From the NCBI RefSeq assembly GCF_016616425.1, contig NZ_CP067101.1, positions 1-64,000 on the forward strand: 64,000 bases of DNA, in the 5' to 3' direction. Position numbers and translations under genes: made by a program. The notes under the pieces were generated by a model. The model made no database searches. It was given only the letters and a program-made list of their open reading frames with translations, and was not told the origin of the DNA. This DNA comes from Bradyrhizobium diazoefficiens. Its GTDB lineage: Bacteria > Pseudomonadota > Alphaproteobacteria > Rhizobiales > Xanthobacteraceae. Of this stretch, positions 9,014-18,309 are shown piece by piece (the stretch's first letter is position 1; the number at the start of each line of letters is the position of its first letter).

Positions 9014-9925
9014 TTACGCGACGGGCTTTGCCGGCCGCGTCACCAGGTAGATGCCGAGTGCCACCGGGACGATGCCGAGCAAGTCGCGAGCTTCGATGTG
9101 CTCGCCGAGGACGAGGAATGCGAACAGCATGCCGAGTGGCGGCATCAGGAAATGATAGGCGCTGGCGGCGGTGGCGCCGCACACTTTCAGGAGATGGAAC
9201 CAGAGCCAATAGGCCAGGATCGAACCGCCCAGCACCAGGAAGGCGAAGGCGCCGACCAGGCTCGGCGTATAGTCGATGGCATGGATATCGGCAAAGGTGA
9301 ACGCGATCGGCGTCAGCACGATGCCGGCGGCGAGGTTCTGCACGCCATTGCCGATCCACAGGGATCCCTTCGGCGCGAGCAGCTTGAACAGGATGGTGCC
9401 GGCGACGATCGAGGCGAGCGCGGCCAGCGTGAAGACGATGCCGTGCAGGGAATCCGTGCCGATCGACAGGCGATGCCAGACGATCAGCGTCACGCCGGCG
9501 ATGCCGAGAAGGAGGCCGCCGGCCTTGCGCCATGACATGCCTTCGCCGAGCAGCAGCGCGGCGAGCGCCGCGGTGAACACCGGATTGGCCGAGACGATCA
9601 GGCCGCCGAGGCCGGCGGACACCGATTGCAGGCCGGTGTAGCCGAGCCCGAGATAGAGCGCGTTGTTGGCGATGCCGAGCACGGTGAAGATCGCGGCATC
9701 GCGCCAGGAGAGCGACCAGGCCTCGCCGCGGATCAGCGTGGCGCCCAGGATCAAGATGCCGGCGAGCGAGAAGCGCGCGGCGAGCAGGATCAGCGGCGGG
9801 CAATGCGTGACGCCGATCTTGCCGGCGACGAAGGCGTAGCTCCAGAGCAGGCAGAACAGGCCGATAGCGAGCGGCAGTGTGTTGAAGCGGCTGCGGGGAA
9901 CCGAAATCGATGGGGCGAGCGACAT
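9014..9925 (-). CDS. EamA/DMT family transporter
   Basis: 303-residue inner-membrane protein with ten predicted helices in two EamA repeats. The first repeat shows LPLAIGLFCLLWSYAFVAGKIG and the second starts near ASIVAGTILFKLLAPKG. Drug/metabolite transporters of this type export amino acids or related metabolites; no substrate is evident. The start at 9925 (MSLAPSISVPRSRF) is preferred over the longer frame to 9970 because an AGGAG site lies upstream. It is divergent from the LysR gene at 10023 with only 97 bases between, a typical regulator/exporter pair, and it is followed by the MBL-fold hydrolase. Confidence 0.9.
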   Translation of the reverse strand: MSLAPSISVPRSRFNTLPLAIGLFCLLWSYAFVAGKIGVTHCPPLILLAARFSLAGILILGATLIRGEAWSLSWRDAAIFTVLGIANNALYLGLGYTGLQSVSAGLGGLIVSANPVFTAALAALLLGEGMSWRKAGGLLLGIAGVTLIVWHRLSIGTDSLHGIVFTLAALASIVAGTILFKLLAPKGSLWIGNGVQNLAAGIVLTPIAFTFADIHAIDYTPSLVGAFAFLVLGGSILAYWLWFHLLKVCGATAASAYHFLMPPLGMLFAFLVLGEHIEARDLLGIVPVALGIYLVTRPAKPVA

Positions 9926-9968
9926 GAGGGCATTCTCCTGAGCCCTCGATCTAGGGACGTCGCTTGCC

Positions 9969-10013
9969 ATTTGGAAATTAAATGATTAACTGCCGATAAG
10001 TTGATTTCCGAAT
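9969..10013. promoter_or_regulatory. LysR-type operator in the divergent exporter/regulator gap
   Basis: ATTTGGAAAT (9969-9978) and ATTTCCGAAT (10004-10013) form a 9-of-10 inverted repeat spaced 35 bp centre to centre, with TTAAATGATTAA (9978-9989) between them. This is a plausible regulator binding region for the LysR protein encoded at 10023, controlling both promoters. Confidence 0.55.
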
Positions 10014-10022
10014 GGAGGAGCC

Positions 10023-10886
10023 ATGCTCGATCTCGAGCTCCTGCGCAGCTTCGTCTCGGTGGTCGAGGCTGGCGGCTTCACCCGCGCCGGCGAACGCGTC
10101 CATCGCACGCAGTCGACCGTCAGCCAGCAGATCAAGCGGCTGGAAGAGGACATCGGCCAGGTGCTGCTGCATCGCGACGGCAAGAACGTGCGCCCGACCG
10201 AGGCCGGCGAGCGGCTGCTCTCCTATGCGCGGCGGCTGCTGTCGCTGGCCGAGGAGGCGCGCGACGTGCTGCGCCAGCCGGATGGCGAAGGCGCGATCCG
10301 GCTCGGCATCCCCGAGGATTTCGCGGCGTACCGGCTGACCAAGCTATTGGGTGCGTTCGCGCGCTCGCATCCCGGCCTGCGGCTCGACGTGCGCGCCGAC
10401 CAGAGCAAGCACCTCGCGCGCGATCTCGAGCGCGGCGAGCTCGACCTTGCGCTGTTCAAACGTGCCGCCGGCGAGAAAGGCGCCATCGCGGTATGGCCGG
10501 AGCGGGTGCACTGGGTGACCAGCAAGAGTCATCCGGTCGACATTCATGCCGCATCGGTGCCGCTGATCGGCTTCCCGAGCGGCTGCCTCTATCGTGCCGG
10601 CGCCATCCATGCGCTGGAAAGCGTCGGCCGTACCTGGCACATGGCCTATTCCTCCTCGAGCCTCGCCGGCATCCAGGCCGCGGTCGCCGCCGGCATGGGC
10701 TTGAGCATCCTCTCGGAGATGTCGATCCAGCCCGACCATCGCGTGCTGACGGCGAAGGAAGGTTTTGCGCCGATCAACAGGACCGAGGTCGCATTGATGG
10801 CCTCGCCGGACGCGAGCCCGGCGACACTGCGGCTTGCGGATCGTCTCGCCGAATTTTGCGATGCGGTGCAGGCCAAGGCGGCTTGA
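10023..10886 (+). CDS. LysR family transcriptional regulator
   Basis: 287-residue LysR regulator. The N-terminal winged helix-turn-helix is standard: LELLRSFVSVVEAGGFTRAGE, VHRTQSTVSQQIKRLEEDIG and LLHRDGKNVRPTEAGERLL (residues 3-66). The effector domain follows from about residue 88 (IRLGIPEDFAAYRLTKLLGAF). A GGAGGAG site is just upstream of the ATG. It is divergent from the EamA exporter at 9014-9925, and the gap holds a dyad suited to LysR binding. By analogy with ArgP/LysG-type pairs it probably controls that exporter in response to the exported metabolite, which is inference. Confidence 0.92.
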   Translation: MLDLELLRSFVSVVEAGGFTRAGERVHRTQSTVSQQIKRLEEDIGQVLLHRDGKNVRPTEAGERLLSYARRLLSLAEEARDVLRQPDGEGAIRLGIPEDFAAYRLTKLLGAFARSHPGLRLDVRADQSKHLARDLERGELDLALFKRAAGEKGAIAVWPERVHWVTSKSHPVDIHAASVPLIGFPSGCLYRAGAIHALESVGRTWHMAYSSSSLAGIQAAVAAGMGLSILSEMSIQPDHRVLTAKEGFAPINRTEVALMASPDASPATLRLADRLAEFCDAVQAKAA

Positions 10887-10911
10887 ATTCGCGAGGGTTG
10901 CCGCACGCCTC

Positions 10912-11157
10912 TCAATTCGCCGCGGACATCAGCCTGCCGCCGCACGCATTCGCATAAAACTTGCCGCCGCATTGGCGCTTGATGGCGGCGCAACGGGCCG
11001 CGGGCGACGCATTCTGCGGGACTGTAAAGCCGCAGCTCAGGCCGTTGGCGCTGCGACCGGGTTTGCCGGCCGCAAACGCCGCGCTGGAGGCGCTGATGCA
11101 GATGACGAGCAGGGCCGCCGTGGCGATTTCGATCAGCAGTCGCTTCAGCAGTCTCAT
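10912..11157 (-). CDS. Small secreted cysteine-containing protein
   Basis: 81-residue protein not recognised as a named family. It has a clear signal peptide (MRLLKRLLIEIATAALLVIC and following residues, cleavage after ASSAAFA) and a mature part of about 50 residues with four cysteines (SCGFTVP, ARCAAIKRQCGG, ANACGG), probably two disulfides. The frame is open to 12090 but the part upstream is the shadow of glgP. The ATG at 11157 has a GGAGGA site in front. It is convergent with the LysR gene and divergent from glgP. Start choice and secretion are well supported; function is unknown. Confidence 0.72.
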   Translation of the reverse strand: MRLLKRLLIEIATAALLVICISASSAAFAAGKPGRSANGLSCGFTVPQNASPAARCAAIKRQCGGKFYANACGGRLMSAAN

Positions 11158-11352
11158 GGACGTCTCCTCCACACTGATGGCTGAATTGATCCGCAATCTA
11201 GCACCGAATCCCGGTTTCTCCGTGCTCGTCCGGGTTCCCAAGTCGGCCCGTTCCTTGCATAAATTTGCGCCAGCGCGGTGCACAGCCCACCAGCGACAGT
11301 TTCGGTGCAGGGGCAAGACGCGTAGGGTGAGTAGTGTTCTTTCGACCAGGAA

Positions 11353-13890
11353 GTGACGGCTTTGCAAGATCAATCGCAAGATCAATCGTTCCAGCCCAGT
11401 TTTCCCGCCCCCACGCAGCCCACCGACGAACTCGCGCTGGCTGAGATCAAGAGCGCGATCCTGGCGAAGCTGCGTCTTGCCATCGGCAAGGATGCCGGCA
11501 TGGCGACCAGGCACGACTGGTACCAGGCCGCGGCGCTCGCGCTGCGCGACCGCATCGTGCATCGCTGGCTCACTGCGGAGAAGCACAGCTACGACGCGGG
11601 GCGCAAGCGCGTCTATTATCTCTCGCTCGAATTCCTGATCGGCCGCCTGTTCAGCGACGCGCTCAACAACATGGGCCTCCTGAAGATCTTCGAGGTCGCG
11701 CTCGGCGATCTCGGCGTCTCGCTGCCGGAGCTGCGCAAATGCGAGCCGGACGCCGCGCTCGGCAATGGCGGCCTGGGGCGGCTTGCCGCCTGCTTCATGG
11801 AGAGCATGGCGACGCTGTCGATCCCCGCGATCGGCTATGGCATCCGCTACGATTACGGCCTGTTCCGCCAGATCATCAATCAGGGCTGGCAGCAGGAATA
11901 TCCGGACGAATGGCTGAGCTTCGGCAATCCCTGGGAATTGCAGCGGCCCGAGGTGATCTACGACGTCAATTTCGGCGGCGGCGTCGAGCATGTCGACGAC
12001 AAGGGCCGCGACCGGGCGATCTGGCATTCGGCCGAGACGGTGCAAGCGATCGCCTATGACACGCCGATCGTCGGCTGGCGCGGCCAGCACGTCAACGCGC
12101 TCCGCCTGTGGTCAGCGCGCTCGCCCGATCCGCTGAAGCTCGACGCCTTCAACAAGGGTGACTATGTCAGCGCCAGCGCCGAGCAGTCGCGCGCGGAAGC
12201 GATCTGCAAATTCCTCTATCCAAACGACGAGAGCCCGGCGGGCCGCGAGCTGCGCCTGCGCCAGGAATATTTCTTCGTGTCGGCCTCGCTGCAGGATCTG
12301 GTGAAGCGGCATCTCGCCTCCGATGGCCAGCTGCGCAGCCTGTCGTCCAAGGTCGCGGTGCAGCTCAACGACACCCATCCGAGCCTCGCCGTCACCGAGC
12401 TGATGCGGATCCTCGTCGATTTGCACAATTTCCGCTGGGACGAGGCTTGGAAGATCACGGTCGCCACCCTCTCCTACACCAACCACACGCTGCTGCCGGA
12501 AGCGCTGGAGACCTGGCCGGTCGAGCTGTTCGAGCGGCTGTTGCCGCGGCATCTGGAGATCATCTACCGCATCAACGTGCAGCATCTGGCGCTCGCCGAA
12601 GCACGCTGCCCCGGCGACATCGACTTCCGCGCCTCGGTCTCGCTGATCGACGAGAAGAGCGGGCGCCGCGTGCGCATGGGCCAGCTCGCCTTCGTCGGCT
12701 CGCACCGCATCAACGGCGTCTCGGGGATGCATTCGGACCTGATGCGCGAGACCGTATTCCACGACCTCAACCATCTCTATCCCGGCCGCATCACCAACAA
12801 GACCAACGGCATCACCTTCCGCCGCTGGCTGATGCTGGCGAACCCGAAGCTGACGGATTTGTTGCGCGAGACCTGCGGCGAGGCCGTGCTCGACGATCCG
12901 ACCCGGCTCAGCCTGATCGAGGCGCGCGCCAGCGACGTCGAATTCCAGAAGAAATTCCGCGCCGTCAAACATCACAACAAGACCGCGCTCGCGCGCCTGA
13001 TCGGCGAGCGGCTCGGTATCAAGGTCGACCCGACCGCGCTGTTCGACGTGCAGATCAAGCGCATCCACGAATACAAGCGCCAGTTGCTCAACGTCATCGA
13101 GACGGTCGCGCTGTACCAGGCGATCAGGGACGAGCCCAACGGCAATTGGGTGCCGCGGGTGAAGATCTTCGCGGGCAAGGCGGCGGCGAGCTACCGCTAC
13201 GCCAAGCTGATCATCAAGCTGATCAACGACGTCGCCGAGATCGTCAACAACGATCCCGCGATCGGCGGCAAGCTCAAGGTCGTGTTCCTGCCCGACTACA
13301 ATGTCAGCCTGGCCGAGGTGATCATTCCCGCGGCCGACCTCTCCGAGCAGATTTCGACCGCCGGCATGGAAGCCTCCGGCACCGGCAACATGAAGCTGGC
13401 GCTCAACGGCGCCATCACCATCGGCACGCTCGACGGCGCCAATATCGAGATCCGCGACCATGTCGGGGCTGAGAACATCGCGATCTTCGGCATGGAGGCC
13501 GGCGACGTGATGATCCGCCGCAAGCAGGGGCTGGACGCCTCCGACGTGATCCTCAATTCGCCGAAACTGCGGCGCGCCATCAATGCGATCAGCAGCGGCG
13601 AATTCTCGCCCGGCGATCCCGCCCGCTTCGAATCCATCGCGCATGCGCTGCGCTATCTCGACCATTACATGGTCAGCGCCGATTTCGATTCCTACTATGC
13701 GGCGCAGCGCGCGGTCGATGCGCGCTGGCTGGTCTCGCCGGCCTGGACGCGCGCCTCCATCCTCAACGTCGCCCGCATGGCCTGGTTCTCCTCGGACCGC
13801 ACCATCCGCGAATATGCCGAGGAGATCTGGAACGTGCCGGTCAATCCGACCACGCCGCTGCTGCCGGATCTGCGCGACGTCGCGGGTTGA
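11353..13890 (+). CDS. glgP: Glycogen phosphorylase
   Basis: 845-residue GT35 phosphorylase that releases glucose-1-phosphate from glycogen or maltodextrins in the cytoplasm. Evidence includes KRVYYLSLEFLIGRL near residue 87, ALGNGGLGRLAACFMESMATL, the TNKTNGITFRRWL segment, and the pyridoxal phosphate lysine region MEASGTGNMKLALNGAITIG near residues 673-692. Length matches bacterial homologues. The start is GTG with AGGAA very close upstream, so it could lie slightly downstream. No glg biosynthesis genes are in the window. Pairing with pckA nearby fits carbon storage and gluconeogenic control. Confidence 0.96.
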   Translation: MTALQDQSQDQSFQPSFPAPTQPTDELALAEIKSAILAKLRLAIGKDAGMATRHDWYQAAALALRDRIVHRWLTAEKHSYDAGRKRVYYLSLEFLIGRLFSDALNNMGLLKIFEVALGDLGVSLPELRKCEPDAALGNGGLGRLAACFMESMATLSIPAIGYGIRYDYGLFRQIINQGWQQEYPDEWLSFGNPWELQRPEVIYDVNFGGGVEHVDDKGRDRAIWHSAETVQAIAYDTPIVGWRGQHVNALRLWSARSPDPLKLDAFNKGDYVSASAEQSRAEAICKFLYPNDESPAGRELRLRQEYFFVSASLQDLVKRHLASDGQLRSLSSKVAVQLNDTHPSLAVTELMRILVDLHNFRWDEAWKITVATLSYTNHTLLPEALETWPVELFERLLPRHLEIIYRINVQHLALAEARCPGDIDFRASVSLIDEKSGRRVRMGQLAFVGSHRINGVSGMHSDLMRETVFHDLNHLYPGRITNKTNGITFRRWLMLANPKLTDLLRETCGEAVLDDPTRLSLIEARASDVEFQKKFRAVKHHNKTALARLIGERLGIKVDPTALFDVQIKRIHEYKRQLLNVIETVALYQAIRDEPNGNWVPRVKIFAGKAAASYRYAKLIIKLINDVAEIVNNDPAIGGKLKVVFLPDYNVSLAEVIIPAADLSEQISTAGMEASGTGNMKLALNGAITIGTLDGANIEIRDHVGAENIAIFGMEAGDVMIRRKQGLDASDVILNSPKLRRAINAISSGEFSPGDPARFESIAHALRYLDHYMVSADFDSYYAAQRAVDARWLVSPAWTRASILNVARMAWFSSDRTIREYAEEIWNVPVNPTTPLLPDLRDVAG

Positions 13891-13986
13891 TTTTCCGCAG
13901 GATGGAAGCGGCGTTACGCCGAAGGTAATTGCGCAAGCCGGCGGCGGACGTGATATGACGTCCGTCATTGAAAGTCGGAAACAACG

Positions 13987-14802
13987 ATGCACGCCAAGCT
14001 CCCGCACCCGTTCGACGACGCCACGCGGATCACCACAGGTGACAGCAGCTGGCAGGGGCACACCAGCGACGACTATTGGGCCTTTGTCGGTCCGTTCGGC
14101 GGCGCCACCGCCGCGACCATTTTGCGCACGCTGATCGAGCATCCGCAAGCCGCCGGCGACCCGCTCGCGCTCACCGTCAATTACTGTGCGCCGATCGCCA
14201 GGGGGCCGTTCGATCTCGATGTGCGGCTGGTCAAGGCCAACCGCTCGAGCCAGCACTGGAGCGTCGAGCTCAGCCAAGGCGGCGGCGAGGTCGCAACGCT
14301 CGCCACCGCGGTGTTCGCCGAGCGCCGCCCGTCCTGGGAGCACCGGGTGGCGCAATATCCTGAAACAAAGCCGTTCGAAGAGACGCTGCCGTTTCCGAAG
14401 ATCGCGGCGTCCTGGGCCAACCAGTACGAATTCCGCTTCGTCGAAGGCGAGATGCGGATCGGCCCGCCGCAGGCCGACCTCGCCAGCACCTATTCGAAAC
14501 TCTGGATCGGCGACCGCACGCCGCGCAAGCTCGACATGCTGTCGTTGATGGCGATGTCGGACGCCTTCTTCGGCCGCATCTTCCACGCCCGGCGCGAACT
14601 GGTGCCGTTCGGCACGGTGTCGCTGACGACCTATTTCCACACCGATGCCGAAGAGCTAGCAGCCGAAGACATCACGCGCGTACTCGCCACCGCTGACGCC
14701 AAGATCTTCCACAAGAGCTATGGCGACCAGAACGCCGAGTTGTGGTCACCGAACGGACGGCTGCTCGCGACCACGACGCAGATCGCGTATTTCAAGGCGT
14801 AG
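13987..14802 (+). CDS. Acyl-CoA thioesterase family protein (TesB-like double hotdog)
   Basis: 271-residue protein with the two-hotdog layout of TesB-like / 4HBT_3 acyl-CoA thioesterases, which split acyl-CoA to free acid and CoA. The N-terminal half shows WAFVGPFGGATAATILRTLIEHP and LTVNYCAPIARGPFDLDVRLV; the C-terminal half shows LMAMSDAFFGRIFHARRE, then SLTTYFHTDAEEL and WSPNGRLLATTTQIAYF. This is the usual catalytic and substrate strand arrangement. The ATG follows glgP by 96 bases. Substrate length cannot be deduced. Confidence 0.85.
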   Translation: MHAKLPHPFDDATRITTGDSSWQGHTSDDYWAFVGPFGGATAATILRTLIEHPQAAGDPLALTVNYCAPIARGPFDLDVRLVKANRSSQHWSVELSQGGGEVATLATAVFAERRPSWEHRVAQYPETKPFEETLPFPKIAASWANQYEFRFVEGEMRIGPPQADLASTYSKLWIGDRTPRKLDMLSLMAMSDAFFGRIFHARRELVPFGTVSLTTYFHTDAEELAAEDITRVLATADAKIFHKSYGDQNAELWSPNGRLLATTTQIAYFKA

Positions 14803-14817
14803 CTGCTTCCGCAAGCT

Positions 14818-14897
14818 CGTCATTGCGAGCGCTGCGAAGCAATCCAGGCTGTCTCCGCGCAGGGAGTCTGGATTGCTTCGCTTCGCTCGCAATGACG
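14818..14897. repeat. 80-bp palindromic intergenic element
   Basis: CGTCATTGCGAGCG (from 14818) pairs with CGCTCGCAATGACG (to 14897), with inner arms GAAGCAATCCAG and CTGGATTGCTTC. This is the CATTGCGAGC-type palindrome that is dispersed in Bradyrhizobium intergenic regions. It lies 15 bases after the thioesterase stop. Confidence 0.85.
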
Positions 14898-14923
14898 GTT
14901 GAGAGATATCGCGCAAACAAAAC

Positions 14924-14948
14924 GGGCGGCCTCTCGGCCGCCCTTTTT
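14924..14948 (+). terminator. Rho-independent terminator, probably bidirectional
   Basis: GGGCGGCC (14924-14931), loop TCTC, GGCCGCCC (14936-14943) and TTTTT. An AAAA run precedes the stem, so it could also serve pckA, which ends on the other side at 14967. Confidence 0.85.
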
Positions 14949-14966
14949 CATTCCACGCGATGAACC

Positions 14967-16583
14967 CTACTCCGCCGCCAGCTTCACGTCCGGCGCGGCC
15001 GCGCGCACCTCGGCGTCGACCTGGGCTTCGAACTTGGCAAAATTCTTCTGGAACATGCCGATCAGCGCACGCGCGGTCTTGTCGAACTCGTCCTTGTCCT
15101 TCCAGGTGTTGACCGGGTTGAGGATCTCGCTTGGCACGCCGGGCAGCGCGGTCGGGACCGCAAAGCCGAAATATTTGTCGGTGCGGAATTCGACGTTGCG
15201 CAAGCTGCCGTCGAGCGCCGCGGTCAGCAGCGCCCGCGTCACCTTGATCGGCATGCGCGAGCCGACGCCGAACTTGCCCCCGGTCCATCCGGTATTGACC
15301 AGCCAGCAATCGACATTGTGCTGGGCGATGAGGTCACGCAGCATGTTGCCGTAGACGCTGGGGTCGAGCGGCAGGAACGGCGAGCCAAAGCAGGTCGAGA
15401 ATTCCGGCTGCGGCTCGTTGCCCAGACCGCGCTCGGTGCCCGCGACCTTGGCGGTGTAGCCGGACAGGAAGTGATACATCGCCTGCGCCGGCGAGAGCTT
15501 TGCGATCGGCGGCAACACGCCGAAAGCGTCGGCGGCGAGCATCACCATGTTCTTCGGCTGCGGCGCGCGGCCGGTACGCGAGGCGTTCGGGATGAAGTCG
15601 AGCGGGTACGCAGAGCGCGTGTTCTCGGTCTTGGAGCCGTCGTCGAAGTCGACGACGCGGGTGTCCTCGTCGAGCACGCAGTTCTCGAGCACCGCGCCGA
15701 AACGCGTGCTTGCCGCATAGATCTGCGGCTCGGCTTCCTGCGACAGCTTGATGCACTTGGCATAGCAGCCGCCCTCGAAATTGAAGACGCCGTTCGGGCC
15801 CCAGCCGTGCTCGTCGTCGCCGATCAGCGTGCGGTTCGGATCGGCCGACAGCGTGGTCTTGCCGGTGCCGGAGAGGCCGAAGAAGATCGCGGCATCGCCC
15901 TTGGCGCCGACATTGGCCGAACAGTGCATCGGCATCACGCCGCGCTCGGGCAGATAGTAGTTCAGCGTGGTGAAGACCGACTTCTTCATCTCGCCGGCAT
16001 AATAAGACCCGCCGATCAGGACGATCTTGCGGGCGAAATCGATCGCGACGACGTTCTCCGAACGGCAGCCGTGACGTTTGGGGTCGGCGCGGAAGCTCGG
16101 CATGTCGATGATGGTGAGCTCCGGCACGAAGGTCGCCAGCTCGATCGCCTCGGGGCGGATCAGCAACGTGCGGATGAACAGCGAGTGCCAGGCGAGCTCG
16201 GTGAAGACGCGCGTCTTGATCCGGTAGGCCGGATCGGCGCCGCCATAGAGGTCCTGCGCGAAGAGCTTCTTGCCTTCGGCGTGCTTGAGGAAGTCCTGAT
16301 AGAGCGTCTCGAACTGCTCTGCGGTGATCGACTGGTTGCCGGCCCACCACATCTTCTTGTCGGTGGTGGCGTCGCGCACCGTGAACTTGTCCTTCGGGCT
16401 GCGCCCGGTGAACTCGCCAGTGTCGGCGCAGAGTGCGCCGTCAGCGGACAGCACCGCCTCGCCCGCAGCGAGCGAGTATTGATAGAGTTGCGGCGCACCG
16501 AGGTTCCAGTGAACCTGCTTGAGATTCTTTAAACCGAATTTGTCGGCGCCGAAAGCACCGTTGCGCACGCCCGTCTCTTGCAC
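14967..16583 (-). CDS. pckA: Phosphoenolpyruvate carboxykinase (ATP)
   Basis: 538-residue cytosolic enzyme converting oxaloacetate and ATP to phosphoenolpyruvate, CO2 and ADP, the entry to gluconeogenesis from C4 acids. Seen motifs are the P-loop [20 protein letters not shown], the PEPCK signature region [20 protein letters not shown], and the substrate segment TGRSPKDKF with metal-binding HCSANVG. The start is GTG at 16583 with AGGAGGA eight to fourteen bases upstream. In Rhizobiales pckA commonly sits close to chvI-chvG, and pckA is a reported target of that system in Agrobacterium. Here a HugZ-like gene and a broken gene lie between. Confidence 0.97.
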   Translation of the reverse strand: MQETGVRNGAFGADKFGLKNLKQVHWNLGAPQLYQYSLAAGEAVLSADGALCADTGEFTGRSPKDKFTVRDATTDKKMWWAGNQSITAEQFETLYQDFLKHAEGKKLFAQDLYGGADPAYRIKTRVFTELAWHSLFIRTLLIRPEAIELATFVPELTIIDMPSFRADPKRHGCRSENVVAIDFARKIVLIGGSYYAGEMKKSVFTTLNYYLPERGVMPMHCSANVGAKGDAAIFFGLSGTGKTTLSADPNRTLIGDDEHGWGPNGVFNFEGGCYAKCIKLSQEAEPQIYAASTRFGAVLENCVLDEDTRVVDFDDGSKTENTRSAYPLDFIPNASRTGRAPQPKNMVMLAADAFGVLPPIAKLSPAQAMYHFLSGYTAKVAGTERGLGNEPQPEFSTCFGSPFLPLDPSVYGNMLRDLIAQHNVDCWLVNTGWTGGKFGVGSRMPIKVTRALLTAALDGSLRNVEFRTDKYFGFAVPTALPGVPSEILNPVNTWKDKDEFDKTARALIGMFQKNFAKFEAQVDAEVRAAAPDVKLAAE

Positions 16584-16870
16584 GAAAAAATCCTCCTAGA
16601 ACCCGCGACACTCAGCGCGACCAAGTTTGGGCGCCATCGCGGCCACCGTGATTAATGGACCATTCGGCCTCGGCTGAACGACCTAATAATGATGAACGCT
16701 GGCGTTGCCAAGCTGATCCCGCAGGATTTGGTCTATTCAAGGACCGCGCCAAACGTCGCGCATGTCAGCTCTGAGCAGGCACGTCAAGAAATCACGAATG
16801 ATCGCGCAACCAAATGCGTGTTTGCGCGTTGCTTCCAGTTATTGCGACGCACAAATATTGCGGCGTCTTC

Positions 16871-17275
16871 TCATCTTACCTCGTCCTCGCCACGGCCCAA
16901 TGCGAGCACTGCATCACCACGCGCAGCTGCGCGCGGCTCGTTGCAAGTGTTCTTTCCCGCGAGTGGCAGCGCATCCGCTGTACGCCCGGAGACGTGGAGG
17001 AAATAAGCGAGATTGCCGGTCGAGGTCACGACATCGGAATGATCTGGCCCGCGCGACCGCTCGCGGATTGCAAGCGCGCGACGACAGAGCGGCTCTGCAT
17101 CTGCATAGCGCTGCTGGTGCTCGTAGAACCCGGCGAGATTGTTGAGCGAGCGCGTGTTTGAACAGCGGCTCGGCTTTGCCGCTGATCGAGCGCGGCGAGA
17201 TTATTGAGGCATGGCCAGCGATACAGTGACCGCGAGCGCCAGACCCGCGACCAGCGCCAAATGATGGCGTGTCAT
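16871..17275 (-). pseudogene. Broken secreted TPR-repeat protein gene
   Basis: Reading the minus strand from an ATG at 17275 (GAGAGGA upstream) gives a signal peptide, MTRHHLALVAGLALAVTVSL then AMPQ, that hits a stop at 17201. From 17208 in another frame comes LNNLAALDQRQ; a third piece from about 17180 reads KAEPLFKHAL; and from 17146, offset by 62 bases, comes LNNLAGFYEHQQRYADAEPL followed by CRRALAIRERSRGPDHSDVV and NLAYFLHVSGRTADALPL, ending at TGA 16871. These are kinesin-light-chain-type TPR units of 42 residues. At least two frameshifts and loss of half a repeat show a decayed gene. Only short remnants survive in any frame. Confidence 0.75.
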
Positions 17276-17333
17276 GAATCCTCTCGCTACCAGCCTGCAC
17301 GGTCTCGGGTCGCGGCGATCAAATCATTCCGTT

Positions 17334-18068
17334 CTAATCTATCTTCGTGCGGGCTTCGCCGGCGAGGCGGACCAGCATCTTGCGCAGCGAGGTGCCGTCG
17401 GTCACCCGCTCCGGGAAGTCGAGCCGCAGCGCAGTCTGGCCATCCTGCATGTCGAGACCTTCGGGATCGCAGCCGGTGCAGCGCCAGTCACCCGTGGCAG
17501 CACCCAGGAGCTTTGTCGCATAGAGGTCCATGGCGTCGCGATGGTCGGCATTCATATGCGCGACAGCCCCCTCCTCCGCTGCCAGCAGGTCCTCGGCGCC
17601 GGTGAGGTCCGTGAGGAACTGCGCGGGTTTGAGGTCGACGATCCGGCCAAAGCCGGCGACCAGATGGGTTCCCGTCGGGCGGATCTTGAAAAAAGCGAAA
17701 TCCTTGAAGGAAACAAAGCCTTCCGCGGACGGATGAGCATTGAGATACCGTCGCTGGAGCAGGTCCTTCTCGGCACCGGCCTGTTCCGCCCGGCCGGACA
17801 GCATGATCCGGGCGCCTTCCAGCGGATCGCCCGCCGCCCGTTCGTCCAGCATCAGAGAGACCCTGTTATCGGCAAGAATATTGCGGGTATGCACGGCAAG
17901 GCCTGAGATCAGCAGGATCGGCGAGCCGTCAGGATGGCTGGCCAGATTGACCAGGGAACAATAGGGATCGCCGCTGCCGGCCATGAGAGTTGCCAGCGCC
18001 CCCTGCCGCGACCGCCGCAGCAGGGATTTGGCGAGCTTTCCGGAGTCGAAGTCTGGGGTCGGTTGCAT
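17334..18068 (-). CDS. HugZ-like pyridoxamine 5'-phosphate-oxidase-fold protein with DUF2470
   Basis: 244-residue protein with the split-barrel FMN-binding fold of pyridoxamine phosphate oxidases (residues about 15-150: GALATLMAGSGDPYCSLVNLA, then SPILLISGLAVHTRNILADN) and a C-terminal DUF2470 domain (about 165-240: EEGAVAHMNADHRDAMDLYA). This two-domain layout is that of HugZ, a heme oxygenase of Helicobacter and Campylobacter, and of many uncharacterised proteobacterial relatives. The frame also allows TTG at 18095; ATG at 18068 is preferred but neither has a strong ribosome site. Heme binding is inference. No heme uptake genes flank it. Confidence 0.82.
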   Translation of the reverse strand: MQPTPDFDSGKLAKSLLRRSRQGALATLMAGSGDPYCSLVNLASHPDGSPILLISGLAVHTRNILADNRVSLMLDERAAGDPLEGARIMLSGRAEQAGAEKDLLQRRYLNAHPSAEGFVSFKDFAFFKIRPTGTHLVAGFGRIVDLKPAQFLTDLTGAEDLLAAEEGAVAHMNADHRDAMDLYATKLLGAATGDWRCTGCDPEGLDMQDGQTALRLDFPERVTDGTSLRKMLVRLAGEARTKID

Positions 18069-18309
18069 CGGCTTTCTCGGCTCAGGTGGTTGCAATGGAG
18101 GCCTTTTTTCGGGTAAACGGGGGCCCGGTTATGGGTCGACATGCGGCGGATCTGCCGTGTTTCGTGGAACTTGGTCACACTTCAGCCCAGCTTGCATTGC
18201 TCGGTGACAAGGTTCGAACGCCGACTTCGGCACCCATGTATGCGGCGCATCACTGGATTGCTCGCCGTTTCAAGCCACGACCCAAACGGAAAGCAGAAAG
18301 CAGAGGCTC

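Noticed and set aside
12112..14640. 842-codon frame on the minus strand across glgP and the thioesterase gene
   Set aside because: It spans two well-supported genes on the other strand and has a low-complexity composition without recognisable domains.
14818..14897. CRISPR or attachment site
   Set aside because: A single palindrome of a dispersed type; there are no regularly spaced repeats and no integrase.
16689..17161. Three overlapping plus-strand frames of 105-127 codons
   Set aside because: They run through the minus-strand TPR remnant, lack ribosome sites and show no protein-like pattern.
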